Assembly (NCBI GenBank): GCA_035545275.1
Contig: DASZYT010000023.1
Location: forward strand, 1-25,722
Direction: 5' to 3'
Origin: DASZYT01 sp035545275
GTDB taxonomy: Bacteria > Patescibacteriota > Saccharimonadia > Saccharimonadales > UBA4665
Length of the DNA stretch: 25,722 nt
The notes under the pieces were generated by a model that saw nothing but the letters and a program-made list of their open reading frames with translations, was not told the DNA's origin and searched no databases. Shown here piece by piece: positions 1 to 8,164 of this stretch. Position 1 is the stretch's first letter, and every line of letters starts with the position of its first letter. Position numbers and translations under genes: made by a program.

Positions 1-731
<731 letters not shown>

Positions 732-835
732 AGGTTTGTCGTGTCTCCCCGTTCTGAAATTTCACCAATTCGGATACTATTGTACCCCGTTCCACTCAAG
801 AACGCGAACATATTTTGAGATATTAGCAGCTGCCG

Positions 836-1195
836 TTATACAGCGTGACGGTTGAAGCGCGCCCACATATGCCGGCGCGCCTTCCCATCGTTTCGCGACT
901 CTTTGTATTGCTTAATCTTTTGCTTAAGTTTGGTCTCGACCACGTCGATGGCTGCATACATATTCGACTTGTTTTCGTGCACCGTGATAGTTTCGTGCGG
1001 CAGGTGCAGTGTCACATCGCAGGCGTAGTTGTTGCTCTTGGAATTGGTCTCTTTGAGCTGAATTTCGGCGTGGGCGCTTTCACGATTATGACGAGAGATG
1101 TATTTGTCGAGCTGCCCGATTTTCTTTAACACATACGTGCGCAAGTTGTCGTCTACGGTTGTGTGGACAGCCTTTAGCTCTAGTCGTTTAATCAT
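836..1195 (-). CDS. hpf: Ribosome hibernation promoting factor, short form (HPF/RaiA family)
   Basis: The 119-residue protein has the S30AE/HPF pattern. It begins IKRLELKAVHTTVDDNLRTY, then a KKIGQLDKYI helix, an AEIQLKE strand and a long amphipathic helix (DVVETKLKQKIKQYKE). Family members bind the 30S decoding region and idle ribosomes in slow growth. It has no C-terminal dimerisation domain, so it is the short form. It ends in a basic tail rich in Arg, Lys and His. AAGGAG sits 8 nt before the ATG, one of the clearest Shine-Dalgarno sequences in the window. A small hairpin (1214-1219 pairing with 1229-1234, loop 9 nt) lies just upstream of that site and could affect ribosome access; this is only a possibility. 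Confidence 0.93.
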   Translation of the reverse strand: MIKRLELKAVHTTVDDNLRTYVLKKIGQLDKYISRHNRESAHAEIQLKETNSKSNNYACDVTLHLPHETITVHENKSNMYAAIDVVETKLKQKIKQYKESRNDGKARRHMWARFNRHAV

Positions 1196-1564
1196 GAAAG
1201 TGCTCCTTCTAGGGCCTGCCTGTTATGTGCAGGCTCTACATATATTTTAGCAATGTTTGCCAAGACTGAATCAAAGATTTATCTACTTGCACGGGCGGTC
1301 AAACTACCCGCACCCTACTTTTCCCTTGCTGGAAAAGTAGGCAAAAGAGCACGGACGCAGCAAAAGCACGATTGAGCCTACTACCTTGTACCTGACCGCG
1401 CCGAAAGAACGCAAGCGGTTCCGCGTCGTATTTTAAAGAAGACGCGGAACAAACTTTCGGCTTGATTCGGTCAGGCATGGAGTAGCCTCATCGGTTTTAC
1501 TGATGTCCGGTCTCAAGTTGGCCCTCTTTGGACTCCTGAGACGGCTTTAGGCCAGCTACGCAAT
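1196..1564. repeat. Gene-free spacer packed with inverted repeats (serS-hpf)
   Basis: This 369-nt spacer holds no convincing gene. It contains a perfect 11-bp inverted repeat at 1314-1324/1331-1341 with a 6-nt loop. A nested cruciform follows: 1391-1398/1468-1475 (8 bp), 1400-1407/1454-1461 (8 bp) and 1419-1427/1441-1449 (9 bp), all perfect. An imperfect outer arm runs roughly 1369-1382/1481-1493. A further arm is 1510-1515/1537-1542. No T-run follows any stem closely enough for a classical intrinsic terminator, although ending the serS transcript is plausible. It does not show RNase P, tmRNA or SRP RNA hallmarks that I can recognise. A structured RNA or a palindromic intergenic element are both open. 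Confidence 0.7.
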
Positions 1565-2809
1565 TTATATTTCGGTTTTGCCGCCCATAAACGGCTGCAG
1601 CGCGGCCGGAATAGCGACTTTACCGTCGGGCTTTTGGTGATTTTCGATAAGCGCAATGCAAGTGCGGCTAAATGCAGCCGCCGTACCATTCAGAGTGTGC
1701 ACATACTGCACCTTGCCCGCCCCATCGCGGTAGCGGATATTGAGCCGGCGTGCCTGGTAATCAGTCACGTTGCTGCAGCTCATGAGCTCACGGTAGCTTT
1801 TGTCGGCCGGACTCCAATATTCGATGTCGAATTTTTTGTACGCCGGTGCACCGAGGTCACCAGCCGCGATGCGCACGAGCTGGTACGGGACTTCCAGCGC
1901 CTGGCACAGCTCCTCCTCGAGCGCGACCAATTTCTCGTGCCATTGCTCACTATCCTCGGGCTTACAGAATACATACATTTCTAATTTGTTGAATTGATGT
2001 ACACGGTAGAGACCTTTGCTGTGCTTGCCATAGGCTCCCGCTTCCATGCGGTACGCCGGGCTCAGGCCCACATACAGCAGCGGCAGGTCATTTTCATCAA
2101 TAATTTCATCGGCATGATAGCCGGTGATGGGCATTTCGGCCGTAGCGATAAGGTTGAGGTCTTCGCCTTCAATTTTATAAATCTGACGCTCTTCGCCCCG
2201 CGGCAGAAAGCCCGTGCCGCTGGCCGTGCGGGTATTCACCATATGTGGCACCGTCATGGGGGTAAAACCATATTTGGTCGCGATGCTAAGGCCCAGTTGG
2301 AAGACTGCCAGCTCCAGCTGCACTAAATCACCCTTTAGGTAATAAAACTTCGCGCCGGCCACTTTGGCACCGCGCTCGAAGTCGATGGTGCCGCGCTCTT
2401 CCCCCCATGCCAGATGGTCTTTGACGTCGTCCTGCCGTGGCTCGCCCCAGTGCTTCTCGGGCCGGTTGGCTTCCTCCCCGCCCAGCGGCGTGTCATCCGG
2501 CGTAATGTTCGGCACCATCTGGAGCAGCTCCTGATATTCGGCGTCGACCTTTTCCAGGCCGGCTTCGGCTTGGGCAATGTCTTCCTTCAGTTGACGTCCT
2601 GCCGCAATCTGTTCTTCGGTCGGCTTGCCCTTTTTAAGCTCGGCTGCCTGCTCATTGCGGCGGCGGCGGAGTTCTTCCACTTGCGCCAGCTGCGTGCGGC
2701 GCTGGCCGTCCAGCTCCAGCAGCTTGTGAATGTCTACGGTAATGTTCTTTTGCTCAGCTTTTTCTTGCACCAGCTCAGCATTGTCTCGGATAAACTGAAT
2801 ATCTAGCAT
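1565..2809 (-). CDS. serS: Seryl-tRNA synthetase
   Basis: A class II synthetase that charges tRNA-Ser. From the ATG at 2809 it has 414 residues, normal for bacterial SerRS. Residues about 30-100 form the Lys/Glu/Arg-rich coiled-coil arm that grips the tRNA long variable arm. The catalytic core shows ATAEMPITGYH (222-232), motif 2 with RMEAGAYGKHSKGLYRVHQF (254-273), ELMSCSN (341-347) and motif 3 VHTLNGTAAAFSRT (370-383). A longer frame runs upstream to 3037, but it would cross the divergent gene and its promoter, and the extension is not SerRS-like. TATACT lies 7 nt before the chosen ATG with no Shine-Dalgarno, so a leaderless mRNA is likely. It faces the unrecognised plus-strand gene across a palindromic spacer. 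Confidence 0.97.
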   Translation of the reverse strand: MLDIQFIRDNAELVQEKAEQKNITVDIHKLLELDGQRRTQLAQVEELRRRRNEQAAELKKGKPTEEQIAAGRQLKEDIAQAEAGLEKVDAEYQELLQMVPNITPDDTPLGGEEANRPEKHWGEPRQDDVKDHLAWGEERGTIDFERGAKVAGAKFYYLKGDLVQLELAVFQLGLSIATKYGFTPMTVPHMVNTRTASGTGFLPRGEERQIYKIEGEDLNLIATAEMPITGYHADEIIDENDLPLLYVGLSPAYRMEAGAYGKHSKGLYRVHQFNKLEMYVFCKPEDSEQWHEKLVALEEELCQALEVPYQLVRIAAGDLGAPAYKKFDIEYWSPADKSYRELMSCSNVTDYQARRLNIRYRDGAGKVQYVHTLNGTAAAFSRTCIALIENHQKPDGKVAIPAALQPFMGGKTEI

Positions 2810-2881
2810 GCCTGTTAGTATAGCGCACAACCGAAGTTTTGTAATTGAAATTACAACATAAATATTGTAAAATGCCAAGTT
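2810..2881. promoter_or_regulatory. Divergent promoter region with a perfect palindrome
   Basis: This spacer separates serS (minus) from the unrecognised plus-strand gene. A perfect dyad occupies 2839-2856, two 8-bp arms (TTGTAATT/AATTACAA) around GA. Plus strand: TTGAAA (2845-2850), 17 nt, TAAAAT (2868-2873), then 8 nt to the ATG at 2882. Minus strand: TATACT (2817-2822), then 7 nt to the serS ATG; its -35 is weak and falls within the dyad. Because the dyad overlaps both -35 positions, it is a good operator candidate for a dimeric regulator acting on both genes. Regulator binding is inferred; the dyad and spacing are read directly. Confidence 0.6.
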
Positions 2882-3676
2882 ATGAGTGCAGAAAGTGCAG
2901 GAGAAACACAACTCGGGATAGGCATGACTGAGTGGGCCATCGCTTTGCGTGAAGCTGGGCTTAGAGAGCTCGCCGACACTATCGATGATGATAAACTGAC
3001 AAGCCTGAACCGAGTAAAAGAGTTCGGGCTGCCGCAAACCCGCTGGACCTACAGCCGGGCCGAAGATTTCTTGAACGACCCGGATGCGACCTTTGAAGCC
3101 CTAGACCTAGACCATTATCTTGCCGTCTTAACACCTACACGCAATCCTTCGCTTAAACGCATGCGAGATTTTCGCCTTACCAAGCCCGAGGTTATCGACT
3201 TTGCAAAAAATAAAATACCTACGCAGGAGTTGGCAAAATATGACATCGTGCTGCAGGAATTCTTTCAGCACCACTACGGTGGAAATATTGTGTGCAACCC
3301 TGATGGCAGCGTTTTTGTCGAAGTCGTAAAAGGCGAACTGGGTCACAACGACCTCGTCACTCAACGTAAAACAGCAGATTTAATTATGCAGCGCAGCCCA
3401 ATTACAGGTTTTTTCTCTATAGACATCGAGAATACATTAGCTTTAGGAGACTCCCCGCAACAACTGGAGCCCGACCTGCCCAAGGCTCTGTGGAAAGCGG
3501 TCTTTTCAATTCCCCACGTTATCGAAGGTGATCATTCGCCCGAGTATGCTGCCCGCGGCGCTAAGTTTATGCCAGGGTACTATGAGTTTTATCTGGATCG
3601 TCGCACCGAAAATTCTTCGCTTGAGCCTTTTTTTGTTGATTGTTCGGTCCAAAAACTGTATCGATTACAAGCGTAG
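2882..3676 (+). CDS. Unrecognised protein, only plus-strand gene
   Basis: The 264-residue protein is not one I recognise. It is soluble-looking: no signal peptide and no membrane segment. It contains a DLVTQRKTADLIMQRSPITG stretch, a strand-like NIVCNPDGSVFVEVVKGEL segment and an aromatic MPGYYEFYLDRRT run near the C-terminus. The N-terminal part looks helical. The start at 2882 has no Shine-Dalgarno but sits 8 nt after a good -10 box, fitting leaderless initiation. It is divergent from serS and convergent with the PD-(D/E)XK gene; the stops are separated by one base (3676 and 3678). Coding status is supported by length, the promoter and the fit between neighbours. Its function is unknown. 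Confidence 0.8.
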   Translation: MSAESAGETQLGIGMTEWAIALREAGLRELADTIDDDKLTSLNRVKEFGLPQTRWTYSRAEDFLNDPDATFEALDLDHYLAVLTPTRNPSLKRMRDFRLTKPEVIDFAKNKIPTQELAKYDIVLQEFFQHHYGGNIVCNPDGSVFVEVVKGELGHNDLVTQRKTADLIMQRSPITGFFSIDIENTLALGDSPQQLEPDLPKALWKAVFSIPHVIEGDHSPEYAARGAKFMPGYYEFYLDRRTENSSLEPFFVDCSVQKLYRLQA

Positions 3677-3677
3677 C

Positions 3678-4487
3678 TTACTTTTTTGCAGCAGATTTTT
3701 TCGATGATGGCTTTTTTCGTGATTCAAGTTCTTTGAGAGTGAGTTCGGTGCGGGCACGAGCGTACGTGCAGAACTCGCACGGGCCGCCCATGATGCTGTC
3801 ACCCACCGGGGGCATGTCGCCGTCCATGCATTGCTTCATTTTCTGCAGTGTGGGCTCCACCCAGTCGGTGTTGCCGGTGTACTGTATGAGCTTAGTGCGG
3901 AACTCTACCCGGTCGTTAAAGCCGTCCAGGTCCATGCGCCCGTTGGTGTAGACGAAATAGCCGGTGTCACTCACTGTAAGTCCGTTTTGGCGAAGAAGCC
4001 ACTGGTACACTTCCATCTGGCGCTTGTAGCTTATTTGCCAATCGCTGTCGATGCTAACGTCTTTGTCCTTAGCGGTAGCTTTGTAGTCCACTACGATAAC
4101 TTCCCCGTCGTCATTGACCCATAGGTCGTCGACCGCACCGAACACGTGCAGATTGGTCGGCTTGTGGAGCGTCACCACCCCAGTAAACGTCTCGCGCCAC
4201 ACGTCCAGCTGGTCGTGCTGGAACGGGATGGCCGTGACGCCAAACTCTACCATCAGCGGATGCGGCTTGCCCTGCTTGCGGTAGGTGTCGAACTCTTTTT
4301 TGAACAGCTCGTCGATAGCTTTGTTGATGTTGAATGGCGGGCTGGAAGGCCGGGTAATTTTGAGGCGCACATCAAGCCAAAAACAGCGCGGGCACTGCAT
4401 GAACAGCTCGATTTTACTGCGGCTGACCTTGAACGGTGCCGTCTGACCAGGTTTGTACGGCTGGCTCCGCTCCCTCCAATAATTCAT
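3678..4487 (-). CDS. Stand-alone PD-(D/E)XK nuclease, RecB/Cas4-like, with four cysteines
   Basis: A 269-residue nuclease-like protein. The active-site pattern is GAVDDLW (117-123) followed by EVIVVDYKA (129-137), giving Asp120, Asp134 and Lys136. A Q-x3-Y motif (Gln157, Tyr161) is typical of RecB-family nucleases. Cysteine pairs flank the core: CPRC (32-35) and CEFC (237-240). They could bind a 4Fe-4S cluster or zinc, as in Cas4 and AddB relatives, which use a different cysteine spacing. The C-terminal tail is Lys/Ser-rich. The start at 4487 lies 7 nt after TACAAT, so leaderless initiation is plausible; a longer frame to 4604 overlaps the upstream gene. No cas genes or CRISPR are nearby, so a DNA-repair role is more likely than adaptation. 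The exact role is unknown. Confidence 0.85.
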   Translation of the reverse strand: MNYWRERSQPYKPGQTAPFKVSRSKIELFMQCPRCFWLDVRLKITRPSSPPFNINKAIDELFKKEFDTYRKQGKPHPLMVEFGVTAIPFQHDQLDVWRETFTGVVTLHKPTNLHVFGAVDDLWVNDDGEVIVVDYKATAKDKDVSIDSDWQISYKRQMEVYQWLLRQNGLTVSDTGYFVYTNGRMDLDGFNDRVEFRTKLIQYTGNTDWVEPTLQKMKQCMDGDMPPVGDSIMGGPCEFCTYARARTELTLKELESRKKPSSKKSAAKK

Positions 4488-4510
4488 TACATCTATTGTA
4501 ACATCGATGA

Positions 4511-5377
4511 TTAGGCCTTGTGCTCTTCTGCCCAATTCATCAAGTGAATGAACCAATTCAGCCAACCTCGCGGCAGCCCCACCACTATGTATACATAGAG
4601 GCACGGAAAAACCACGAATGGCAATACAAAATCAACCGCAATAGAAGGATGGGCGTTGCCACGGGGATGGAAGTGGTCGTTCAAGCCTATCCCCCAGAGC
4701 AACGCACTTAGCGGCAGATACACCGCACTCAGTACGATGGTAGTTAGCCGATATTTGCGGCCCAACGCGTTAACAGTCGGGTTGTCTTCGCTGACCAAAC
4801 GAGCATTTTGGCTTTCCAGTTGGCTACTCTTTGTCCAACTTTGCAGTTTGTGATCGAGCTCTGTTATGAGCGCCCCTGCTATTTTCTGCAGCTGCGCCTC
4901 CTGCACGGGCCGGTTATACACTTTTTGATTACTGATGATACGCAGATGGTTGTCGTATAGTTCCACATCAAACCCTCCACCTTGATCTAGCAATGTCTGC
5001 ATAACGTCGGGCGTTAGGATGCTAAGCGCCAGCACCTGAAAGTCACGGGGTGCGTAGACGGTAAAATACTTATTAAAATCCCCTTCTAGCTGAAGCTGTT
5101 GATTTTTGGGCATAAAGTGCCGGGGACCTTTGCGATTTTCACCTACGCGGCCATCGAGGTATATATGTGGTAATGCTGCCGGCATGACGATATCGATGCC
5201 GCTGAAAGTGCCGGGCATGTTGCCGTAGTGCAACCTATCTCCCACCACATACGTGTAAGCAGTGCCCATTGTCCCCGTATAAGTACCTGTTTTGTAACGG
5301 GTTTGGATGTGGTGAAAATACCACATAAACGCCAGCATAGCGAGAACATAGCCTAAGAGAGTAGTAAGCACATTCAT
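4511..5377 (-). CDS. Conserved-looking membrane protein of unknown function
   Basis: A 288-residue protein with one hydrophobic segment at the N-terminus (about 5-20) and two near the C-terminus (about 212-232 and 248-268). They enclose a soluble domain of about 185 residues. That domain has a FNKYFTVYAPRDFQVLALSI stretch and an ILTPDVMQTLLD motif, a style I associate with DUF3137-like proteins, but I cannot confirm the family. The ATG at 5377 overlaps the stop of the upstream RNA methyltransferase gene by the sequence ATGA, so translation is probably coupled. Function unknown. Confidence 0.8.
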   Translation of the reverse strand: MNVLTTLLGYVLAMLAFMWYFHHIQTRYKTGTYTGTMGTAYTYVVGDRLHYGNMPGTFSGIDIVMPAALPHIYLDGRVGENRKGPRHFMPKNQQLQLEGDFNKYFTVYAPRDFQVLALSILTPDVMQTLLDQGGGFDVELYDNHLRIISNQKVYNRPVQEAQLQKIAGALITELDHKLQSWTKSSQLESQNARLVSEDNPTVNALGRKYRLTTIVLSAVYLPLSALLWGIGLNDHFHPRGNAHPSIAVDFVLPFVVFPCLYVYIVVGLPRGWLNWFIHLMNWAEEHKA

Positions 5378-6681
5378 CGTAACTCTACTATAGCAAGCGT
5401 TTCGATGTGCGGGGTACGCGGAAAGAAGTTGTAGACCTCAAAAAACGCGATCTCGTACGCTGCTTGCAGTTTGGCGAGATCGCGTGCCTGCGTGGCGGGA
5501 TTGCAGCTGAGATATATAACCTTTGGCGGTCTTGTTTCGAGCACCCGCTGCACCACTTTGTCGTGCAGACCTGCCCGCGGCGGGTCAAAAATCACCGGTT
5601 CTGCCCCACTTATGTACTCAAGTGCCTTCTCGGTAGAAGCAGCCACGACGTTTGCTTGCAGGCCGCTCGCCGCAGCATTGACGCGCGCCATAGCAGCAGT
5701 GGCTTCGTGAAATTCAATCAGATTGACCCGCTTATGGGCGACGCTTAGGCTAATAGTGCCGACACCAGCATACATGTCGGTCAGGCTTGCCTCGCTGCAA
5801 TGTTCTTTGATCCGGGCTAAGGCTTGCTCAAAAATAGGCAGATTCACCTGGAAAAACGAGTCAACGTCGTACGTAAACTCTTTGTCCAGCAACACATCGT
5901 TGAGACTCACGTCGCCCAACTCATATAGCAGCCTGGTGGGCACCGACGCGGGGCTTTTGGGATCCGAAAAGTAGACGCGTAGCCCGCGCAAACCGTGCGG
6001 TAGCTCAAGCGTTGGGAACCTCTGGTCTTTCACGAAAAGCGACCCCGCCACATACCCGGCTTGGTCACAACGCACCACTATTGTTTTCAAGTCGCCTGCC
6101 CGCACCTGCAGCTTTGAAAGTTGAGCAACTAATTTGTTCGCCCTCGCGTCAAGTTCGGGTTTTGCCAGCACACTGCCCTCCACAATCTGCTTGCCGTGGC
6201 TGCCCCGACGATAGAGCGCCAAGTGCAGCCTGTCGTCATCCCCCCAAAAGCTGTATTCCATTTTGTTCCTGTAATAGAAAACCTCGGGCGGGTTTTCCAT
6301 CGCGCGAGGCGAAAAAGCGCGGTTTTTCGCCTCGGCTGCCTTTCCTGATACAGCGGTTAAATCAAAGTTTGAAATGTCCACGCGAGCCTGAGCAAAGAGT
6401 TCCTTCACAATTTCAGATTTGTATCTGTTTTCAGCTTCAAATGCCATTATCTGCCACGGGCTCGTGGCAAGATAATTTTCCTCGCGAGGCTCGATGCGCT
6501 CAGGGGAAGCTGTAACAATTTCCTCGGCAATGGCCTCGGCATAGCTATGTTTTTTCTTGATAATACGCACCCGTACGGTTTCACCCGGCAAGGCGTTCCA
6601 TACAAACACCTTGCGGCCATCGGCCAGTTGTGCAAGGCCTTGGCCACCGTGCACTAATTTTTCAATCTTAACCTCTTCCAT
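5374..6681 (-). CDS. rlmD: RumA/TrmA-family RNA (uracil-5-)-methyltransferase
   Basis: This enzyme transfers a methyl group from SAM to C5 of a uridine in rRNA or tRNA. The 435 residues begin with a TRAM-like RNA-binding domain (1-55, with GQGLAQLADGRKVFV). Then come the FFQVN motif (276-280), SAM-binding TDMYAGVGT (301-309), FDPPRAG (365-371), LSCNP with the catalytic Cys393, and FPRTPHIETL with the general base Glu427. The N-terminal cysteines that hold a 4Fe-4S cluster in E. coli RumA are missing: the matching stretch reads YLATSPWQIMAFEAENRYK. The start at 6681 overlaps the end of the HAD gene by 14 nt; a longer frame to 6849 would run deep into that gene. The target (U747 or U1939 of 23S rRNA, or tRNA U54) cannot be assigned, so the symbol is provisional. 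Confidence 0.88.
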   Translation of the reverse strand: MEEVKIEKLVHGGQGLAQLADGRKVFVWNALPGETVRVRIIKKKHSYAEAIAEEIVTASPERIEPREENYLATSPWQIMAFEAENRYKSEIVKELFAQARVDISNFDLTAVSGKAAEAKNRAFSPRAMENPPEVFYYRNKMEYSFWGDDDRLHLALYRRGSHGKQIVEGSVLAKPELDARANKLVAQLSKLQVRAGDLKTIVVRCDQAGYVAGSLFVKDQRFPTLELPHGLRGLRVYFSDPKSPASVPTRLLYELGDVSLNDVLLDKEFTYDVDSFFQVNLPIFEQALARIKEHCSEASLTDMYAGVGTISLSVAHKRVNLIEFHEATAAMARVNAAASGLQANVVAASTEKALEYISGAEPVIFDPPRAGLHDKVVQRVLETRPPKVIYLSCNPATQARDLAKLQAAYEIAFFEVYNFFPRTPHIETLAIVELR

Positions 6682-7324
6682 GCTGGTCTGCCATGTCCTT
6701 GATGGCCATCTTAAGATCTGCGGGCGTCGCCACCAACACCGTCGGCTTATGGCGCGCAAGCACTGTTGCTCCATCGAATCCCCACTCCACCGCAATACTT
6801 GGAATACCCGCTGCGCGGGCTGCTTCGATATCCCTAACCTCATCGCCAACCAGTATGCAGTGCTTGGGCCTTAGTTTTTGAGCTTTAAGCACAGCCCGTA
6901 TAGCCCGGATCTTACTGCCAATGCGTCCCCTGCTGCCATGGACACTATCAAAACATTCATCAAGACTATGCAACCTTAAAAAGGTACGAATATTCTTGGT
7001 CGTGTTAGTACTGACAATCATCAGGGGGTAGCCGGCGTCGTGGAGCTCACGCAGCAGCTCGGCCATGCCGTTGAATGGCTGTACACGATCAATGTAGTAG
7101 GCTTGCAGCCGGCGCCCTTCTCGCAGCATAAAAGGCAATTTCCAATAGGCTAGGTTTAAGCGACGCGCTAGGCCAACCACCCCCACAACCCCGGCAGCAT
7201 CTTTTGGCCCAAGCATCAGTTCGATGCCACTGATCTCACGGAAAATACGCTCTATCCACTTGAAGCTGTCGGCGAGCGTGCCATCAAAATCAAAAATGAT
7301 TGTTGGTTTTTGAGTATATGTCAT
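6668..7324 (-). CDS. HAD-superfamily phosphatase, phosphoglycolate-phosphatase-like
   Basis: The 218-residue protein has all four HAD motifs. Motif I is IIFDFDGTLADS (9-20), with Asp12 as predicted nucleophile and Asp14 as acid/base. Motif II is MIVSTNTT, motif III the Lys in GSKIRAIRAVL, and motif IV LVGDEVRDIEAARAAGI. A helical cap domain sits between motifs I and II, as in Gph/PpaX-type enzymes. The substrate cannot be told from sequence. The start at 7324 lies 7 nt after the stop of the heliorhodopsin-like gene, and the end overlaps the methyltransferase gene. It therefore sits in a tight gene string and is probably co-transcribed. An alternative start at 7354 would overlap the upstream gene and adds residues outside the usual fold. 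Confidence 0.9.
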   Translation of the reverse strand: MTYTQKPTIIFDFDGTLADSFKWIERIFREISGIELMLGPKDAAGVVGVVGLARRLNLAYWKLPFMLREGRRLQAYYIDRVQPFNGMAELLRELHDAGYPLMIVSTNTTKNIRTFLRLHSLDECFDSVHGSRGRIGSKIRAIRAVLKAQKLRPKHCILVGDEVRDIEAARAAGIPSIAVEWGFDGATVLARHKPTVLVATPADLKMAIKDMADQHGRG

Positions 7325-7331
7325 AAAAACT

Positions 7332-8147
7332 TTATGGCTGGAGCGCGCCGACAAAGAGCTGCCAGGCTAACGCTGTCTGAGCTACTAGTGCTAGCACCAA
7401 AAAGATGCGCTCACCAAATATAAAGTCTTTCCATCGGTTAACTTTTTTGCGCGACAGCCACATGTTGGCGGCAAACAGCACAAATAACGCAAACATGCTG
7501 TCGTAGATGGCTGTTATCCACCCCGCAACACCGTTACCGTACACAAGGTTTGAGCTCGCATAAATAGCGAAGACTACCCACGGCACAATGCCCACAGCTA
7601 CACCCGTCCAGTACAGCATCCAGCTGGGCGCTTTGCCGGCCAAGCGATCTGCTGCCCACCACGTAAGCCCAGCGGCCATCTGAAAGCCAAACAACAGTAT
7701 AAGTGCCGACACGTCAGATACACCGCTTATCAAGCCGATAATGCCCGTCATCACACCGGCGCTTAGGCCATAGCCAATAAAGCGCAAGGAGCTGCGGCGG
7801 CCCTTAAGGTCGGCTTCATAGTCATCGTTCAGCCAGTAGCGCACCACGCAAACGACCGCCGAGATAAGCAAAAAGGTTGCCACTAACCACACCAGCGGTA
7901 TGTCAGCAATATGGCGCGTGGCGCTCACTACGACGCTATGCCCCGCCACTTGGCTCGCAAGGGTGTCTTTGCCTAAGAAAGTGGTTGTTACCGGGTAACT
8001 CTTGCCCGTACTCACTACTAGCAATGCAACGGCTTGTGCGGCATAGAGGACGGCCAAACCGATATTCCAGTTTTTGAGTGAAAGCAGCTGTGTCTTAGTG
8101 GTGGCTACGCTGCTTGCAGTAGCCTTTTTCTTGGTAGTCTTACTCAT
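7332..8147 (-). CDS. Heliorhodopsin homologue lacking the retinal-binding lysine and counterion
   Basis: A 271-residue seven-helix membrane protein with a Lys-rich cytoplasmic N-terminus. Helices lie at about 27-47, 80-104, 120-141, 145-168, 175-198, 206-232 and 245-268. The long loop between the first two matches the heliorhodopsin layout. Helix 7 with its lead-in, GERIFLVLALVAQTALAWQL, closely follows the heliorhodopsin GER...LSLVAK.ALAWQ signature, and helix 3 RFIGYGLSAGVM follows RWVEYSLSSSVM. Compared from memory with heliorhodopsin 48C12, K241 is Gln257, E107 is Gly125, H23 is Tyr35 and H80 is probably Cys100. I checked the codons for Gln257 (CAG, 7377-7379) and Gly125 (GGC, 7773-7775). 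Covalent retinal binding is therefore not expected. The start at 8147 is 6 nt after TATGCT. msrA lies 17 nt upstream and a HAD phosphatase follows. Confidence 0.88.
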   Translation of the reverse strand: MSKTTKKKATASSVATTKTQLLSLKNWNIGLAVLYAAQAVALLVVSTGKSYPVTTTFLGKDTLASQVAGHSVVVSATRHIADIPLVWLVATFLLISAVVCVVRYWLNDDYEADLKGRRSSLRFIGYGLSAGVMTGIIGLISGVSDVSALILLFGFQMAAGLTWWAADRLAGKAPSWMLYWTGVAVGIVPWVVFAIYASSNLVYGNGVAGWITAIYDSMFALFVLFAANMWLSRKKVNRWKDFIFGERIFLVLALVAQTALAWQLFVGALQP

Positions 8148-8164
8148 GCCCCTAGCATACCACC

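Noticed and set aside
1634..2806. Several plus-strand frames opposite serS
   Set aside because: All overlap the conserved SerRS motifs on the other strand; they are by-products of its codon bias.
2810..3037. N-terminal extension of SerRS by 76 residues
   Set aside because: It crosses the divergent promoter and the start of the plus-strand gene, and the family normally begins at the chosen ATG (MLDIQFIRDN).
3678..4487. cas4 of a CRISPR system
   Set aside because: There are no cas genes or repeats nearby, and the cysteine arrangement (two plus two) differs from Cas4.
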